From: Paenibacillus sabinae T27
Lineage (GTDB): Bacteria > Bacillota > Bacilli > Paenibacillales > Paenibacillaceae
Direction of reading: 5' to 3'
Assembly: GCF_000612505.1 (NCBI RefSeq)
Contig: NZ_CP004078.1
Coordinates: forward strand, 209,001 to 273,000
DNA: 64,000 nucleotides
The notes beneath the pieces are model-generated. The model searched no databases. It was not told the DNA's origin and saw only the letters and a list, made by a program, of their open reading frames with translations. Of the stretch, positions 7,977-17,363 are shown piece after piece (the first letter of the stretch is position 1; each line of letters starts with the position of its first letter). Made by a program: the position numbers and the translations under genes.

Positions 7977-8963
7977 ATGAAGAGGTCGTTAATTGTATTA
8001 AGTTGTTTCTTGTTATTAATGGTTCTTGTCGCTGGTTGCGGAGGACAATCGGAGAATGTCGGAAAACAGCCGGAAGCTGCAAAGCCAGATGTTCGTATCA
8101 TTAAACATGCTATGGGTGAAACAAAGGTTGAGGGCACTCCTCAACGAATCGTAACTTTATACCAAGGCGCAACAGATGCAGCAGTAGCTTTAGGCATTAT
8201 ACCGGTTGGTGTAGTAGAGTCTTGGACGCAGCAGCCTATGTATGAATACTTAAGAGATCAGTTGAAGGATGCAGCTATTGTTGGTTTGGAGACTCAGCCA
8301 AACTTGGAGGAGATTGCCAAGCTGAAACCTGATTTGATCATCGCTTCCAAGCTTCGTAACGAAAAAGTGTACCAGCAGCTTTCCGAAATCGCTCCTACAG
8401 TAACGCATGAAACGGTTTATAAATTCAAGGATACCGTTGAGTTGATTGGGCAAGCGGCTAATAAGGAAGAGAAGGCTAATGAATTGCTTGAACAATGGAA
8501 TCAAAGAACGGCCGACTTTAAAACTAAAATATCCGCAAAATTAGGCGCTGAATGGCCTGTTGAAGCTTCTGTGCTTAACTTCAGATCCGATCATGCCAGA
8601 ATCTATGTTACAGGTTTCGCAGGCGATATTTTAAGTGAACTTGGTTTTGTACGATCTGAAGTTCAACAAAAAGCAGCCGATGAAGGAAACGTGGTGCTCA
8701 AGTTAACAGACAAGGAAAGCATTCCATCAATGAATGCGGATGTATTCTTTGTTTTTAATGCCGATGGACACAGCCCTGATGCAGCTATGATACAAAAAAC
8801 TTATGACGAATGGACAAATCATCCTTTATGGAAGAATCTCGATGCTGTTAAAAACGGTCAGGTAACGATCGTTGACGAAGTGCCGTGGAATATGGGCGGC
8901 GGCTATATAGCTGCTAATACTATGCTGGATCAAATTTACGATTATTACAAATTGGAAAAATAA
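7977..8963 (+). CDS. Ferric-siderophore ABC transporter substrate-binding lipoprotein
   Basis: The 328-residue protein starts with a lipoprotein signal peptide (lipobox LVAGC, lipidated Cys about residue 22). The periplasmic-binding-protein-like fold of the FecB/FepB class follows: TPQRIVTLYQGATDAAVALG, the mid-helix region, and TDKESIPSMNADVFFVF near the end. It binds a ferric chelate outside the membrane and delivers it to the two permeases encoded next. The order binding protein, two permeases, ATPase matches yfmCDEF/fecBCDE-type operons. The exact siderophore cannot be read from sequence. It is controlled by the Fur boxes just upstream. Confidence 0.93.
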   Translation: MKRSLIVLSCFLLLMVLVAGCGGQSENVGKQPEAAKPDVRIIKHAMGETKVEGTPQRIVTLYQGATDAAVALGIIPVGVVESWTQQPMYEYLRDQLKDAAIVGLETQPNLEEIAKLKPDLIIASKLRNEKVYQQLSEIAPTVTHETVYKFKDTVELIGQAANKEEKANELLEQWNQRTADFKTKISAKLGAEWPVEASVLNFRSDHARIYVTGFAGDILSELGFVRSEVQQKAADEGNVVLKLTDKESIPSMNADVFFVFNADGHSPDAAMIQKTYDEWTNHPLWKNLDAVKNGQVTIVDEVPWNMGGGYIAANTMLDQIYDYYKLEK

Positions 8964-9034
8964 TCATCAAAGATTAGGGGGAGAGATCCCCCTATTTTTA
9001 CATATTTAAATTTATCTTGAAAAGAGTGACTTTT

Positions 9035-10045
9035 ATGGACCCGTTACTTCCCCGGACTTCACTTAAGATACTTGGCCTTTGGATCGGACTATGTATCTTA
9101 ATGTTGTCTTTTATGTCCAGTATGGTATTTGGTCAGACGCCGACACCTATTAAAAAGGTAATCGAGGCATTTATACAATTTGATGAAACATCAACGGAAC
9201 ATATCATCATTACGACTACTCGCCTTTCAAGGGCAGTCATTGCAGTAGTCATTGGAGCTAGTCTTGCCACTGCCGGTGCGCTGTTGCAGGCGTTAACAAG
9301 GAACCCGCTGGCTTCTCCAAGTATATTTGGAATCAATGCAGGTGCTTTATTTTTTGTTGTGTTTGCTACAGTTTCGTTCTCAGTTAGTTCTCTTAATCAT
9401 TTAATGTGGTTTGCATTTCTGGGAGCAGGCCTGGCGTCAATCCTGGTTTTTTTGCTTGGATCTCTTGGAAGAGACGGTTTATCACCGATTAAGATTGTAT
9501 TAGCGGGAGCCGCACTAACTGCTCTCTTTAATTCATTCACTCAAGGTTTATTGGTTCTTAATGAACAGAGCTTAGAGGGTATATTATTCTGGCTGGGGGG
9601 TTCTGTTTCAGGGAGATCCCTGGATATGCTTCAGCCGGTTTTGCCGTTTATGATAGGGGCCGGTGTTTTGTCTCTGTTTCTGGGGAATTCCATTAATATT
9701 TTAACTTCAGGGGAAGACATAGCTAAAGGATTGGGACAGCAAGTGATATTAGTTAAACTCTTAATGGGAACTGCTATCGTTATGCTGGCTGGAGGATCAG
9801 TTGCAGTGGGCGGTTTCATCGGATTTATAGGTTTGATTATTCCTCATATTGTTCGTTTCCTTGTCGGTACTGATTATCGATGGATTATCCCTTACTGTGC
9901 AATTTACGGTGCCAGCTTATTATTATTAGCTGATGTAGGAGCAAGATTTGTCATAATGCCTGAGGAAATGCCGATTGGTGTGATGACAGCTATGCTTGGA
10001 GCTCCATTTTTCATCTATATGGCACGGAGGGGGACCAATAAGTAA
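9035..10045 (+). CDS. Iron-siderophore ABC permease 1 (FecCD family)
   Basis: The polytopic protein (about nine to ten hydrophobic helices) has the FecCD hallmarks: TRLSRAVIAVVIGASLATAG, LLQALTRNPLASPSIFGINAG and the cytoplasmic coupling helix region GGFIGFIGLIIPHIVRFLVG. The ATG at 9035 has an AAAAGAGTGA site; a TTG at 9017 in the same frame would add six residues. Its stop overlaps the next start by one base (TAATG), implying translational coupling. It pairs with the following permease to form the membrane channel. Confidence 0.92.
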   Translation: MDPLLPRTSLKILGLWIGLCILMLSFMSSMVFGQTPTPIKKVIEAFIQFDETSTEHIIITTTRLSRAVIAVVIGASLATAGALLQALTRNPLASPSIFGINAGALFFVVFATVSFSVSSLNHLMWFAFLGAGLASILVFLLGSLGRDGLSPIKIVLAGAALTALFNSFTQGLLVLNEQSLEGILFWLGGSVSGRSLDMLQPVLPFMIGAGVLSLFLGNSINILTSGEDIAKGLGQQVILVKLLMGTAIVMLAGGSVAVGGFIGFIGLIIPHIVRFLVGTDYRWIIPYCAIYGASLLLLADVGARFVIMPEEMPIGVMTAMLGAPFFIYMARRGTNK

Positions 10046-11082
10046 TGAGGAAACATACGACTGTACGGAATCGTTCAGGAACCATTTCTTTTTTAATTGA
10101 TCATAAATCAGTTCTTGTTATCATCGGATTGTTTAGTCTATCGCTGTTATTAGTTGTTATAGGATTATCCGTTGGAAGCACCATGATCAATCCTTTGGAA
10201 GTCATTCAACATCTTCTGGGGATGGGCAATAAAGAGCATACATTTGTTATTGAGACGCTTAGACTCCCTAGAATCGTTCTTTCATTTCTTGTAGGAATTT
10301 CCCTGGGTGTTTCGGGACTACTTTTACAAGGGATCGTACGAAATCCGCTGGCATCTCCTGATATTATCGGAATAACCGGCGGAGCGGCAGTAACTGCCAT
10401 TTTGGTGATTACCTTCTTTTCAGAGCTAAGTATACGTTGGATACCGGTAGCAGCAATTACAGGCGCAGGATTGATATCTCTCCTGATTTATGTTTTGGCT
10501 TGGAAAGGGGGAGTTACCCCGATTCGGCTTGTACTGATTGGAATTGGAGTTCAGGCGGCAACGGGTGGAATTGTAACGATGATGATCGTTTTAAGCCCTA
10601 CATACTCTACGAGTGAAGCGTATATTTGGTTGACCGGGAGTGTTTATGGAGCGAATTGGAACAATGTTAAATCAATGCTCCCTTGGGTATTGGTATTTGT
10701 TCCGCTTTCATTGGTATTATCCCGAAAAGTAAATGTACAGGAACTGGGAGACGATATGGCTCTTGGTTTAGGGACAAAGGTGCAAACGGATCGCTTTATC
10801 TTACTCTTTGTTAGTGTAGCTTTAGCTGGTTCTGCAGTTGCATTTGCAGGCGGAATAGGCTTCGTGGGATTGATTGCGCCTCATATTGCAAGAAAACTGG
10901 TAGGCCGGTCATTTGCCAGTTTGGTGCCTGTGTCGGCTCTAATCGGAGGACTCATCGTGGTTTTGGCCGATATTGTTGCCAGAACAGCTTTTCTCCCGCT
11001 CGATCTGCCTGCCGGAGTTTTTGTGTCGGGGATCGGAGCTCCGTTTTTTATATATTTGCTGTATCGAAACCGCCATGTTTAA
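10045..11082 (+). CDS. Iron-siderophore ABC permease 2 (FecCD family)
   Basis: The 345-residue partner permease has the same signatures: [39 protein letters not shown] and [19 protein letters not shown]. It starts on the ATG that overlaps the preceding stop. Heterodimeric FecCD pairs are usual for siderophore importers. The two copies are clearly diverged paralogues. Confidence 0.93.
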   Translation: MRKHTTVRNRSGTISFLIDHKSVLVIIGLFSLSLLLVVIGLSVGSTMINPLEVIQHLLGMGNKEHTFVIETLRLPRIVLSFLVGISLGVSGLLLQGIVRNPLASPDIIGITGGAAVTAILVITFFSELSIRWIPVAAITGAGLISLLIYVLAWKGGVTPIRLVLIGIGVQAATGGIVTMMIVLSPTYSTSEAYIWLTGSVYGANWNNVKSMLPWVLVFVPLSLVLSRKVNVQELGDDMALGLGTKVQTDRFILLFVSVALAGSAVAFAGGIGFVGLIAPHIARKLVGRSFASLVPVSALIGGLIVVLADIVARTAFLPLDLPAGVFVSGIGAPFFIYLLYRNRHV

Positions 11083-11102
11083 AAGAAGGAGTGAAGGTGA
11101 AA

Positions 11103-11936
11103 ATGACTGCTTTGGAAACGAAAGATTTAACATTGGCCTATAGAGAAAAACCTGTTATAAATGGCTTGAATTTAAAACTGCCCAAAGGTGAAATCACGGT
11201 ATTTGTCGGGAGCAACGGTTGCGGCAAGTCTACGCTGCTCCGATCCTTGGCTCGTTTATTGAAGCCGCTAAGAGGCGCGATCGTGTTGGATGGGCAGAAG
11301 ATCTCCTCCATGCCAACCAAAGAAGTGGCCAAGCGATTGGCTATTCTCCCCCAAGGGCCTATTGCGCCAGAGGGATTAACCGTGCATCAACTCGTTAGGC
11401 AGGGGCGGTATCCGCATCAAAATTGGCTGAAACAGTGGTCTCAAGAGGATGAGAAGAAAGTACAGAAGGCATTGGAGGATACCAATTTAACAGCATTCGC
11501 CGATCGTTCCGTTGATTCGCTGTCGGGAGGACAGCGGCAGAGAGCCTGGATTGCGATGACCCTTGCACAGGACACCGACATTATTTTGCTGGATGAGCCT
11601 ACAACTTATTTGGACATGACTCATCAAATCGAAATCTTAGACCTGTTGTTTGATCTGAATGAGGAAGAAAATCGGACGATCATCATGGTTCTACACGACT
11701 TGAATCTGGCTTGCCGGTATGCACATCATATTGTGGCTATTAAGGATCAGCAAGTGTATGCACAAGGTCAGCCGGAGCATGTGATTACAGAAGCGCTGGT
11801 CAAAGATGTGTTTCAATTAAATTGTGAAATCGTGCAGGACCCTCTTTATGGATCGCCTATGTGTATCCCTCATGGTAAAGGCAGAAGAAAAATCCAAATG
11901 GGCGCCGACGAGATTGTGACGCCGAAGAGTATTTAA
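11103..11936 (+). CDS. Iron-siderophore ABC ATP-binding protein
   Basis: The protein of about 277 residues is a FecE/FepC-type ATPase: Walker [13 protein letters not shown]-loop LPQGP, signature [10 protein letters not shown], Walker [13 protein letters not shown] and an H-loop MVLHDLN. The ATG at 11103 is favoured, with AAGGAG upstream; a GTG at 11091 would add four residues. It energises import by the two permeases upstream. No terminator with a clear hairpin was seen in the 200 bases before the tRNA gene. Confidence 0.93.
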   Translation: MTALETKDLTLAYREKPVINGLNLKLPKGEITVFVGSNGCGKSTLLRSLARLLKPLRGAIVLDGQKISSMPTKEVAKRLAILPQGPIAPEGLTVHQLVRQGRYPHQNWLKQWSQEDEKKVQKALEDTNLTAFADRSVDSLSGGQRQRAWIAMTLAQDTDIILLDEPTTYLDMTHQIEILDLLFDLNEEENRTIIMVLHDLNLACRYAHHIVAIKDQQVYAQGQPEHVITEALVKDVFQLNCEIVQDPLYGSPMCIPHGKGRRKIQMGADEIVTPKSI

Positions 11937-12142
11937 TCAAGGAAGCGAAGAGAATGGATTACCAACGGCGCTTTGTCTGAGCCTTCCTTCCGGGAACGGG
12001 AACCGGACGGGCTCTGCCCTGTCCGGCGGACTTCATGCTTAATAATTTCAAGCCGATTTCATTTCTGTTGAAAAATATGTATTGTCCTCTCGCTCAATTC
12101 ATGCTATATTACTTTTTGTGCCCGCAATGTTTTACATCATAC

Positions 12143-12227
<85 letters not shown>

Positions 12228-12264
12228 TATCTAAATAGATAACTGCAGGTACAATCCTTGAGCA

Positions 12265-12298
12265 GCTCTTCAATTATGAAGAGCCTTTTTCTTTTTTT
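12265..12298 (+). terminator. Terminator of tRNA-Leu
   Basis: GCTCTTCA and TGAAGAGC form a perfect eight-base stem with an ATTA loop, followed by a long T-rich run. Confidence 0.92.
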
Positions 12299-12332
12299 CG
12301 GCGGTCTATTTTATTGGAAAAGAAGTGAAGTT

Positions 12333-13718
12333 ATGATTCAACCGAACGTGAAGGTGAAGCAGGGATTTCTCGATAAATATTTCTCCGGCGAGGCGATTGA
12401 TTACCGGCAGATTATCTCGCTGTTCATCCCGATTCTGATTGATCAGGCGTTCGTGGTCGGCCTTAATCTGATCAACACGGCCATGATCAGCTCGGCGGGG
12501 GTAGCAGCGGTCAGCGCGGTCAACATGATTGACTCGCTCAATATTTTTCTCATCAGCGTGTTGATTGCGGTAGCGACTGGTGGAACGGTTGTTGTGGCCC
12601 AGTATAAAGGAAGCGGCAACCTTCTGATGGTCTCCAAGGCCACCGCCGGAGCCGTGTCCTCAGTGTCTCTGCTCGCGCTGTTTGTCGGGCTGTTCGGCAT
12701 ACTGTTTCATGGCCCGTTGCTTCATCTGCTGTTCGGCGCAGCTGAACCGGATGTTATGGCCAATGCCCGGACATATTTGATCGGAAGCAGTATATCCTAC
12801 CTGGGAATTGCCGTCGTGGAAGCAGTATGCGGAGCCCTCAGGGGCACCGGAAGAACGCGGGCGTCGCTGGTGCTGTCTCTGATCATGAACCTGATTTATG
12901 TACTCCTCAATCTCGTGTTCATCAATCTTTTGCAGATGGGCGTTCTCGGCATGACAATCTCCATCAATGCTGCCCGGTATTTGGGGGCCGCTTGCGCGCT
13001 GTATTATTTGTTCCGAATGGACAGCAGCCTGCACATCAAAATCCGCGATATTCTAACTTTCAATTTATCCATGCTGAAAAAAATCATGTTTATCGGTTTG
13101 CCGTTCGCAGCGGAGCAGATGTTTTTTAACGGGGGCAAAATTTTGACCCAAATCTTCATCGTCAGTCTTGGAACGTATGCCATTGCCACCAATGCGATTT
13201 GCTCCGCTCTGGCCGGAGTGATGCAAATCCCCGCGAATGCGCTCGCTTTGACGATTATTACGGTAGTCGGTCAGTGCATAGGTAGGGAAAATGTCCGGGA
13301 TGCGAGAAAATTCACCAAATCCTTTATTGTTGCCTCCTCGCTTTCCTTTGCAGTCATGGGGCTATTGATCCTGCCGCTGTTTAATCCGCTCGTATCGCTG
13401 TTTAATCCTCCGGCCGAAATTGTGGACGATATTTTCTGGATCGTGCTGATCAATACACTTGCCCAAATCCCGCTGTGGTCGCTCAGCTTTATCATGCCTT
13501 CCGCGCTCAGAGCGGCGGGGGATTCGAAATTTACGTCCATCGTTTCCATGCTGTCCATGTGGCTGTTCCGCGTCGTGCTCGGTTATATTTTGGGGATCGT
13601 TCTGCATTTGGGCATTCTCGGCGTCTGGCTCGCGATGGATTGCGAATGGGCCGTACGGGGCGCGATCTTCCTGAAGAGATTTCTCGGCAAAAAGTGGTAT
13701 CAGCACCGGCTTATTTAA
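12333..13718 (+). CDS. MATE family multidrug efflux transporter
   Basis: The product of about 461 residues has twelve hydrophobic segments and the MATE pattern: FIPILIDQAFVVGLNLINTA at the start, ISSAGVAAVSAVNMIDSL, and the GALRGTGRTR and SALRAAGDSKF motifs that begin the second loop of each half. It should export cationic drugs or metabolites using an ion gradient. The ATG at 12333 is chosen because longer versions would have to cross the tRNA terminator. It is transcribed from its own promoter and has no visible regulator next to it. Confidence 0.9.
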   Translation: MIQPNVKVKQGFLDKYFSGEAIDYRQIISLFIPILIDQAFVVGLNLINTAMISSAGVAAVSAVNMIDSLNIFLISVLIAVATGGTVVVAQYKGSGNLLMVSKATAGAVSSVSLLALFVGLFGILFHGPLLHLLFGAAEPDVMANARTYLIGSSISYLGIAVVEAVCGALRGTGRTRASLVLSLIMNLIYVLLNLVFINLLQMGVLGMTISINAARYLGAACALYYLFRMDSSLHIKIRDILTFNLSMLKKIMFIGLPFAAEQMFFNGGKILTQIFIVSLGTYAIATNAICSALAGVMQIPANALALTIITVVGQCIGRENVRDARKFTKSFIVASSLSFAVMGLLILPLFNPLVSLFNPPAEIVDDIFWIVLINTLAQIPLWSLSFIMPSALRAAGDSKFTSIVSMLSMWLFRVVLGYILGIVLHLGILGVWLAMDCEWAVRGAIFLKRFLGKKWYQHRLI

Positions 13719-13821
13719 CAATTGTGTTAAACTCTCGCTGTGGAGGCCCGGAATCATTGCTCGGGATAGAGGGACTGCCTTATGATGGATGTAATCAATC
13801 CGTCTAAAGGGGGTACATTAA

Positions 13822-14244
13822 ATGGCGCAAATTATTTTCTATACGAAAAATGGCTGTATGGGGGGCGCCCGCCAAAAGGCGCTGCTCGAGAGTTATGGTC
13901 ACACGGTGGAGGAGCGGTCGCTGCTTGATACGGAATGGACACCTGAAACGCTGCAGCCGTATCTGGCCGGCCTTGAGCTGAAAGACTGGTTCAACCCGAA
14001 CGCCCCCTCGGTCAAAGCGGGCCGGGTCGTCCCGGGAGCTCTTTCCCGGGAGGAGACGCTGGAGCTGTTATGCAGCGACCCGATTCTGATCAAGCGCCCG
14101 CTGATCAACACCGGCAGTCAGGTTTTTGCGGGATTCGATTCGGAATACCTGAAGGAGATCGGTCTCTGTGAAGTTCCCTCGGGATACAATACAGGGTGCC
14201 AGATGAAAGACCAGGGAAGCGCCTGCTCGTCTTCCGAGGCGTGA
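13822..14244 (+). CDS. ArsC-like nitrogenase-associated protein
   Basis: The 140-residue protein has an ArsC/Spx-type thioredoxin fold start (IIFYTKNGCMGGARQKALLE, redox Cys12) and the late ArsC pattern (LLCSDPILIKRPLI). The WFNPNAPSVKAG stretch and the cysteine-containing C-terminal tail are characteristic of the ArsC branch found beside nif genes. It lacks the full arsenate-binding set, so arsenate reduction is unlikely. GGGGG precedes the ATG. A terminator separates it from the NifX-like gene. The role in nitrogenase metal-cluster metabolism is by family association only. Confidence 0.75.
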   Translation: MAQIIFYTKNGCMGGARQKALLESYGHTVEERSLLDTEWTPETLQPYLAGLELKDWFNPNAPSVKAGRVVPGALSREETLELLCSDPILIKRPLINTGSQVFAGFDSEYLKEIGLCEVPSGYNTGCQMKDQGSACSSSEA

Positions 14245-14284
14245 AGGACGCCGGGAAACCAATAATCGAAGCGTGGGGAATGAG

Positions 14285-14312
14285 AGAGTGCCTTTTTAGG
14301 CGCTCTTTTTTT
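14285..14312 (+). terminator. Terminator of the ArsC-like gene
   Basis: AGAGTGCCT and AGGCGCTCT pair completely (one G-U) around a T-rich loop and are followed by a T run. Confidence 0.92.
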
Positions 14313-14529
14313 CGGTTGGCTGGCAGGTTGCCGCTGGACGGCGGCCTGAAGGTTCGGGAGCACCTAATGTTAACTTAGCTCCCGTGTTTTCCGAAGCTTT
14401 GTTGAACAGCCTTGGTATTTGATTGTGCAGGCAGTATAGTGTTTGTTAATTACTCTGGCGATCAAGAAGAACCACCCGGCGATGCGCATTTGAAGTATAA
14501 ATAGTACGAAATAAAGAGGAGGCAGGCGA

Positions 14530-14856
14530 ATGCCGAACAGGATTGCGATTGGCAGCAGCGACGGGCAATGGATCGACCAGCATTTTGGCAGCTGTGAGCA
14601 GTTTGTGGTTTATGATGTATCCGCGGCGGGTGATTGGACGCTGGTGGAAGTACGCACAACGGGAAGCGAAGGCTTCACCGGCAGGCACAGCCAGGAGCAG
14701 TTGAACCAAATTATAGCTCTTATATCCGATTGCAGCACCGTGCTTGTCAGCCGGCTCGGCATGGGGGCCTCGGAGGAGCTTAAGGAGCGCGGGATTGCGT
14801 TCAGCACCGATTATATCTCATTAAAGCATGCCCAGGAGAAGCTGGTTACGGTTTGA
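14530..14856 (+). CDS. NifX/NifB-type dinitrogenase cofactor-binding domain protein
   Basis: The 108-residue protein is a stand-alone Nitro_FeMo-Co domain: RIAIGSSDGQWIDQHFGSCE at the start (the D-x-HFG signature), FVVYDV, and VLVSRLGMGASEELKERGI near the end. Family members (NifX, NafY C-domain, NifB C-domain) carry iron-molybdenum cofactor precursors. It starts 285 bases after the ArsC-like gene and has an AGAGGAGGC site. No nif structural gene is in the window, so it may act in another metal-cluster pathway. It ends at its own terminator. Confidence 0.85.
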   Translation: MPNRIAIGSSDGQWIDQHFGSCEQFVVYDVSAAGDWTLVEVRTTGSEGFTGRHSQEQLNQIIALISDCSTVLVSRLGMGASEELKERGIAFSTDYISLKHAQEKLVTV

Positions 14857-14863
14857 GTTCAAG

Positions 14864-14900
14864 ACCTCCGCCGTTTCGTGATGTTATCTGAAGCGGAGGT
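14864..14900. terminator. Hairpin after the NifX-like gene
   Basis: ACCTCCGC and GCGGAGGT form a perfect eight-base stem with a 21-base loop. The T run comes late, about ten bases after the stem. It also lies before the end of the convergent glycosyltransferase. Confidence 0.6.
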
Positions 14901-14967
14901 TGTGCCTTCTGTGTTTTTTGCTGAAACGATACAATCGATTCAATCATAGCGCTTTCAGCCTGCGTGT

Positions 14968-16062
14968 TCATACTCTGTGGTTGGTCCCGGACACTTCGGC
15001 CACCTTGGACACTTTCGGCAGTAGTTCGCGATAAACGTCCAGCATCTCTTCCGCCATGCGTCCGGTACGGTAGAAGTCAAGTCCGATGCCGGAGCGGACC
15101 CGGTAGCGCCGCCGCATGACGTCGTCGGAGAGGAGCCGGTCGATCGCATCCGCGAGCGCTTTGGCGTTTCTGGGCGGCACCAACAGGCCGGATTCTCCGT
15201 GATCCAGCGCCTCGGGAATGCCGTCCACCTCTGTCGCGACGATCGCGCAGCCCGATTCCCTGGCTTCAATCAGGACGAGCCCGAACGGCTCCTTGTGGGA
15301 GGCCAGGACAAATACATCGGCCGCTTTCATCCACCGGCGGCTTTCAGCCTGAAAGCCGGCGAATCGGATGCGGCCGGAGAACGGGGAAGCGGAGGCCCGC
15401 TCTTCGAACTTTGCCCGGTCCGGTCCGTCGCCTACGATATACAGCCTGGCGTCCGGATGGCTGCCCGCAAGGAGATCGAATGCGTCAATGAGGTCGGAGA
15501 TCCCTTTGCGCTCGTACATACCGGCAACCGTAACAATAGCACGCCCTTCCAGAGGCTGGGGGCTGAAATCCGCTTGGCGCGGGCTTCCGATCGAGCCGTT
15601 CAGAATGACGCGCAGCTTGTCCCGCTTGACGCTGCGGCCCGCCATGGCATCGCACACCGCCTGGCTGACGGCGATCACCCGGTCGCCGACTCTCATGAAA
15701 TCGGCACTCTTTTGAAATTCGTTATGCACATGGGTTACGATCTTGTACTTGCGGAAGCCTCTCAGATAACGGGCGAAGAGCGCGCCGGTCATCATATGCG
15801 CATGAATGATATCAGGGGAGAAGTCCGCAACCATCCGTCTGAAATTAAAAACAGCCCGCAAGAGCTGGGCTGGCTTTCTCGTCTGGTCCAGTCGGTAGTG
15901 ACGAATGTGATTTCGGGCAAGAAGCTCTTCGTACTGGCCGCCTCCCGATATGATTCCTACCTCATGATTTCTTGCAGTCTGCTCGCAGGCCAGGTCGATC
16001 ATCACGTTGACGATACCGTTGCCCGACTCTTTGACATGATTGGCAATATGAAGGATACGCAC
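14968..16062 (-). CDS. Glycosyltransferase family 4 (GT-B)
   Basis: The 364-residue protein has the GT4 layout: RILHIANHVKESGNGIVNVM at the start, SPDIIHAHMMTGALFARYL, VSQAVCDAM, the donor-domain VAGMYERKGISDLIDAF, VGDGPDRAKFE and the E-x7-E motif (KEPFGLVLIEARESGCAIVA). It transfers an activated sugar to an unknown acceptor. AAGGAGGGG lies just before a GTG (16062) or TTG (16065) start; the longer frame overlaps the upstream gene. It lies 13 bases after the GT2 gene and is co-transcribed with it, probably for a cell-surface glycan. Confidence 0.9.
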   Translation of the reverse strand: MRILHIANHVKESGNGIVNVMIDLACEQTARNHEVGIISGGGQYEELLARNHIRHYRLDQTRKPAQLLRAVFNFRRMVADFSPDIIHAHMMTGALFARYLRGFRKYKIVTHVHNEFQKSADFMRVGDRVIAVSQAVCDAMAGRSVKRDKLRVILNGSIGSPRQADFSPQPLEGRAIVTVAGMYERKGISDLIDAFDLLAGSHPDARLYIVGDGPDRAKFEERASASPFSGRIRFAGFQAESRRWMKAADVFVLASHKEPFGLVLIEARESGCAIVATEVDGIPEALDHGESGLLVPPRNAKALADAIDRLLSDDVMRRRYRVRSGIGLDFYRTGRMAEEMLDVYRELLPKVSKVAEVSGTNHRV

Positions 16063-16075
16063 CAAGGTCCCCTCC

Positions 16076-16894
16076 TTATACAGGCCGTTTCTCGCTTTCG
16101 ATGACATAGACCGGCTTCTCGCGCTTTTTCTCCCGGCCGTACAGCTCATACAGCTTGATTTCCTTGAGGAACTCATAATACATCCAGAAAAAAGCGACGC
16201 TGAACCCGGCAATACCTTTCGTAATCATCTTGCGGACGAACAGGGTATAGACGAACTTGGCGGGCGGACGGAACAGAAGCCTCATCAGGCTGAACGGCCG
16301 CTGCTTGTCATATTCTTTTCTCGCCTCGAGATCGGTGTATTTATTGAAGCGCTGCACATGGTCCTGGATGCTGCGGTACCCGTGATGCCAGAGCGTACCC
16401 GCAAGGCATGGCACGGCGGAAGGGTCGACATCCGGGCCTTCGTGAACAAGGACATCCTTCATCCGCACTTCATCTTTCTTGTACAGCCTCACGAGGTGCT
16501 CGCCCCTTGGCATCCACTTGCCGAGAAAATCGCCGATCCGGTAGACCGTATAGGCCTTTATCTCATTTTCCGGCTGCGCCTTCCAGTTCAAAAGCGATTG
16601 CTGCAGCTCCTCGCTGACTTCTTCATCTGAATCAATAAAAAAGATCCACTTGCTGGGAGCCACGTCGGCCCCGAATATACGCTGCTTCGCGTACCCCGGC
16701 CAAGGATTATGGTAGACGCTGCAGCCCAGACGCTCGGCGATCAGAACCGTTCCATCTGTGCTGCCTCCGTCGACGACGACGATATCATCCGCAAAAGGGC
16801 GGCAGGAGAGTATAGCTTGCTCGATTTTCTCCTCTTCGTTCTGAGTGATAATCACAACAGATAATCGTTTGGTGTCAGTCAAGGGTTGGTTCAC
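16076..16894 (-). CDS. Glycosyltransferase family 2 (WaaE/KdtX-like)
   Basis: The 272-residue protein is a GT-A enzyme: LSVVIITQNEEEKIEQAI, DDIVVVDGGSTDGT and the metal-binding IFFIDSDEE. The later segments (YRIGDFLGKWMPRGE, LYKKDEVRMKDVLVHE) match the WaaE/KdtX branch, known for beta-glucosyl transfer onto core sugars in Gram-negatives; the acceptor here is unknown. A hydrophobic stretch near residue 230 suggests membrane association. It is the first gene of a two-gene glycan operon. Confidence 0.9.
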   Translation of the reverse strand: MNQPLTDTKRLSVVIITQNEEEKIEQAILSCRPFADDIVVVDGGSTDGTVLIAERLGCSVYHNPWPGYAKQRIFGADVAPSKWIFFIDSDEEVSEELQQSLLNWKAQPENEIKAYTVYRIGDFLGKWMPRGEHLVRLYKKDEVRMKDVLVHEGPDVDPSAVPCLAGTLWHHGYRSIQDHVQRFNKYTDLEARKEYDKQRPFSLMRLLFRPPAKFVYTLFVRKMITKGIAGFSVAFFWMYYEFLKEIKLYELYGREKKREKPVYVIESEKRPV

Positions 16895-17099
16895 CTCTTT
16901 CGGGTTATTCGCCAGCTAAAATGTAACGGAATTTAAGTGTTGTATGTTTATATTTTTCATAATAAATGGTTTTAGCTTTAGTTTAATCCTTAACCGGAAT
17001 AAGTGTATATACTACAATAGTTCACCTTATATTCATCCGATGGGGTGAGGGGAAATTGTTACAAATTCATTAAAACATGAAAAGCAGGCATTCAGGTCA

Positions 17100-17129
17100 T
17101 TGACGCCGAACGGGTGAAAACAATATAAT
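17100..17129 (+). promoter_or_regulatory. Promoter of the ABC importer-radical SAM operon
   Basis: TTGACG (17100-17105), an 18-base spacer and a perfect TATAAT (17124-17129) predict a start near 17136. The segment after the -10 (AAGTTGGAATTAACC) is reminiscent of sulfur-control CymR sites, but the match is weak. Confidence 0.7.
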
Positions 17130-17212
17130 CCTATCAAGTAAGTTGGAATTAACCAATCTTGCCTTGTGAAAGAATGCACCATCCATATCTTTAAACCCGA
17201 GCGGATCACCGC

Positions 17213-17253
17213 AGGCCTTGCTTTCTCTTTAAGAGGAATGTGGGGCTTTTTTT
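17213..17253 (+). terminator. Leader attenuator of the ABC importer-radical SAM operon
   Basis: AGGCCTTGC pairs with GTGGGGCTT (several G-U pairs), with a further helix inside, and seven Ts follow. A small GCGG-ATCA-CCGC hairpin (17201-17212) abuts it. It lies about 80-115 bases after the predicted start and 110 bases before the first gene, so it can act as a conditional terminator. No known riboswitch consensus was recognised. Confidence 0.65.
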
Positions 17254-17300
17254 GTAGAATTGTGAAGGTTGCTGGCGTCATATGAGATAGGTACAAGTCG

Positions 17301-17314
17301 TTTGAAGCTTCAAA
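17301..17314 (+). promoter_or_regulatory. Perfect 14-base palindrome in the leader
   Basis: TTTGAAGCTTCAAA is fully symmetrical, with flanking TAGGT and ACCTA also complementary. It lies 50 bases before the first gene of the operon. It could be a repressor operator or an RNA hairpin. Confidence 0.45.
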
Positions 17315-17363
17315 ACCTAGTATTCGCATTGAAAATATCATATTAAAAAGGAGTGATTCCCAG

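Noticed and set aside
12258..12332. Longer N-terminus for the MATE transporter
   Set aside because: It would have to cross the tRNA-Leu terminator; the ATG at 12333 starts just before the conserved part.
15199..16104. 301-residue plus-strand frame
   Set aside because: Antisense shadow of the GT4 glycosyltransferase.
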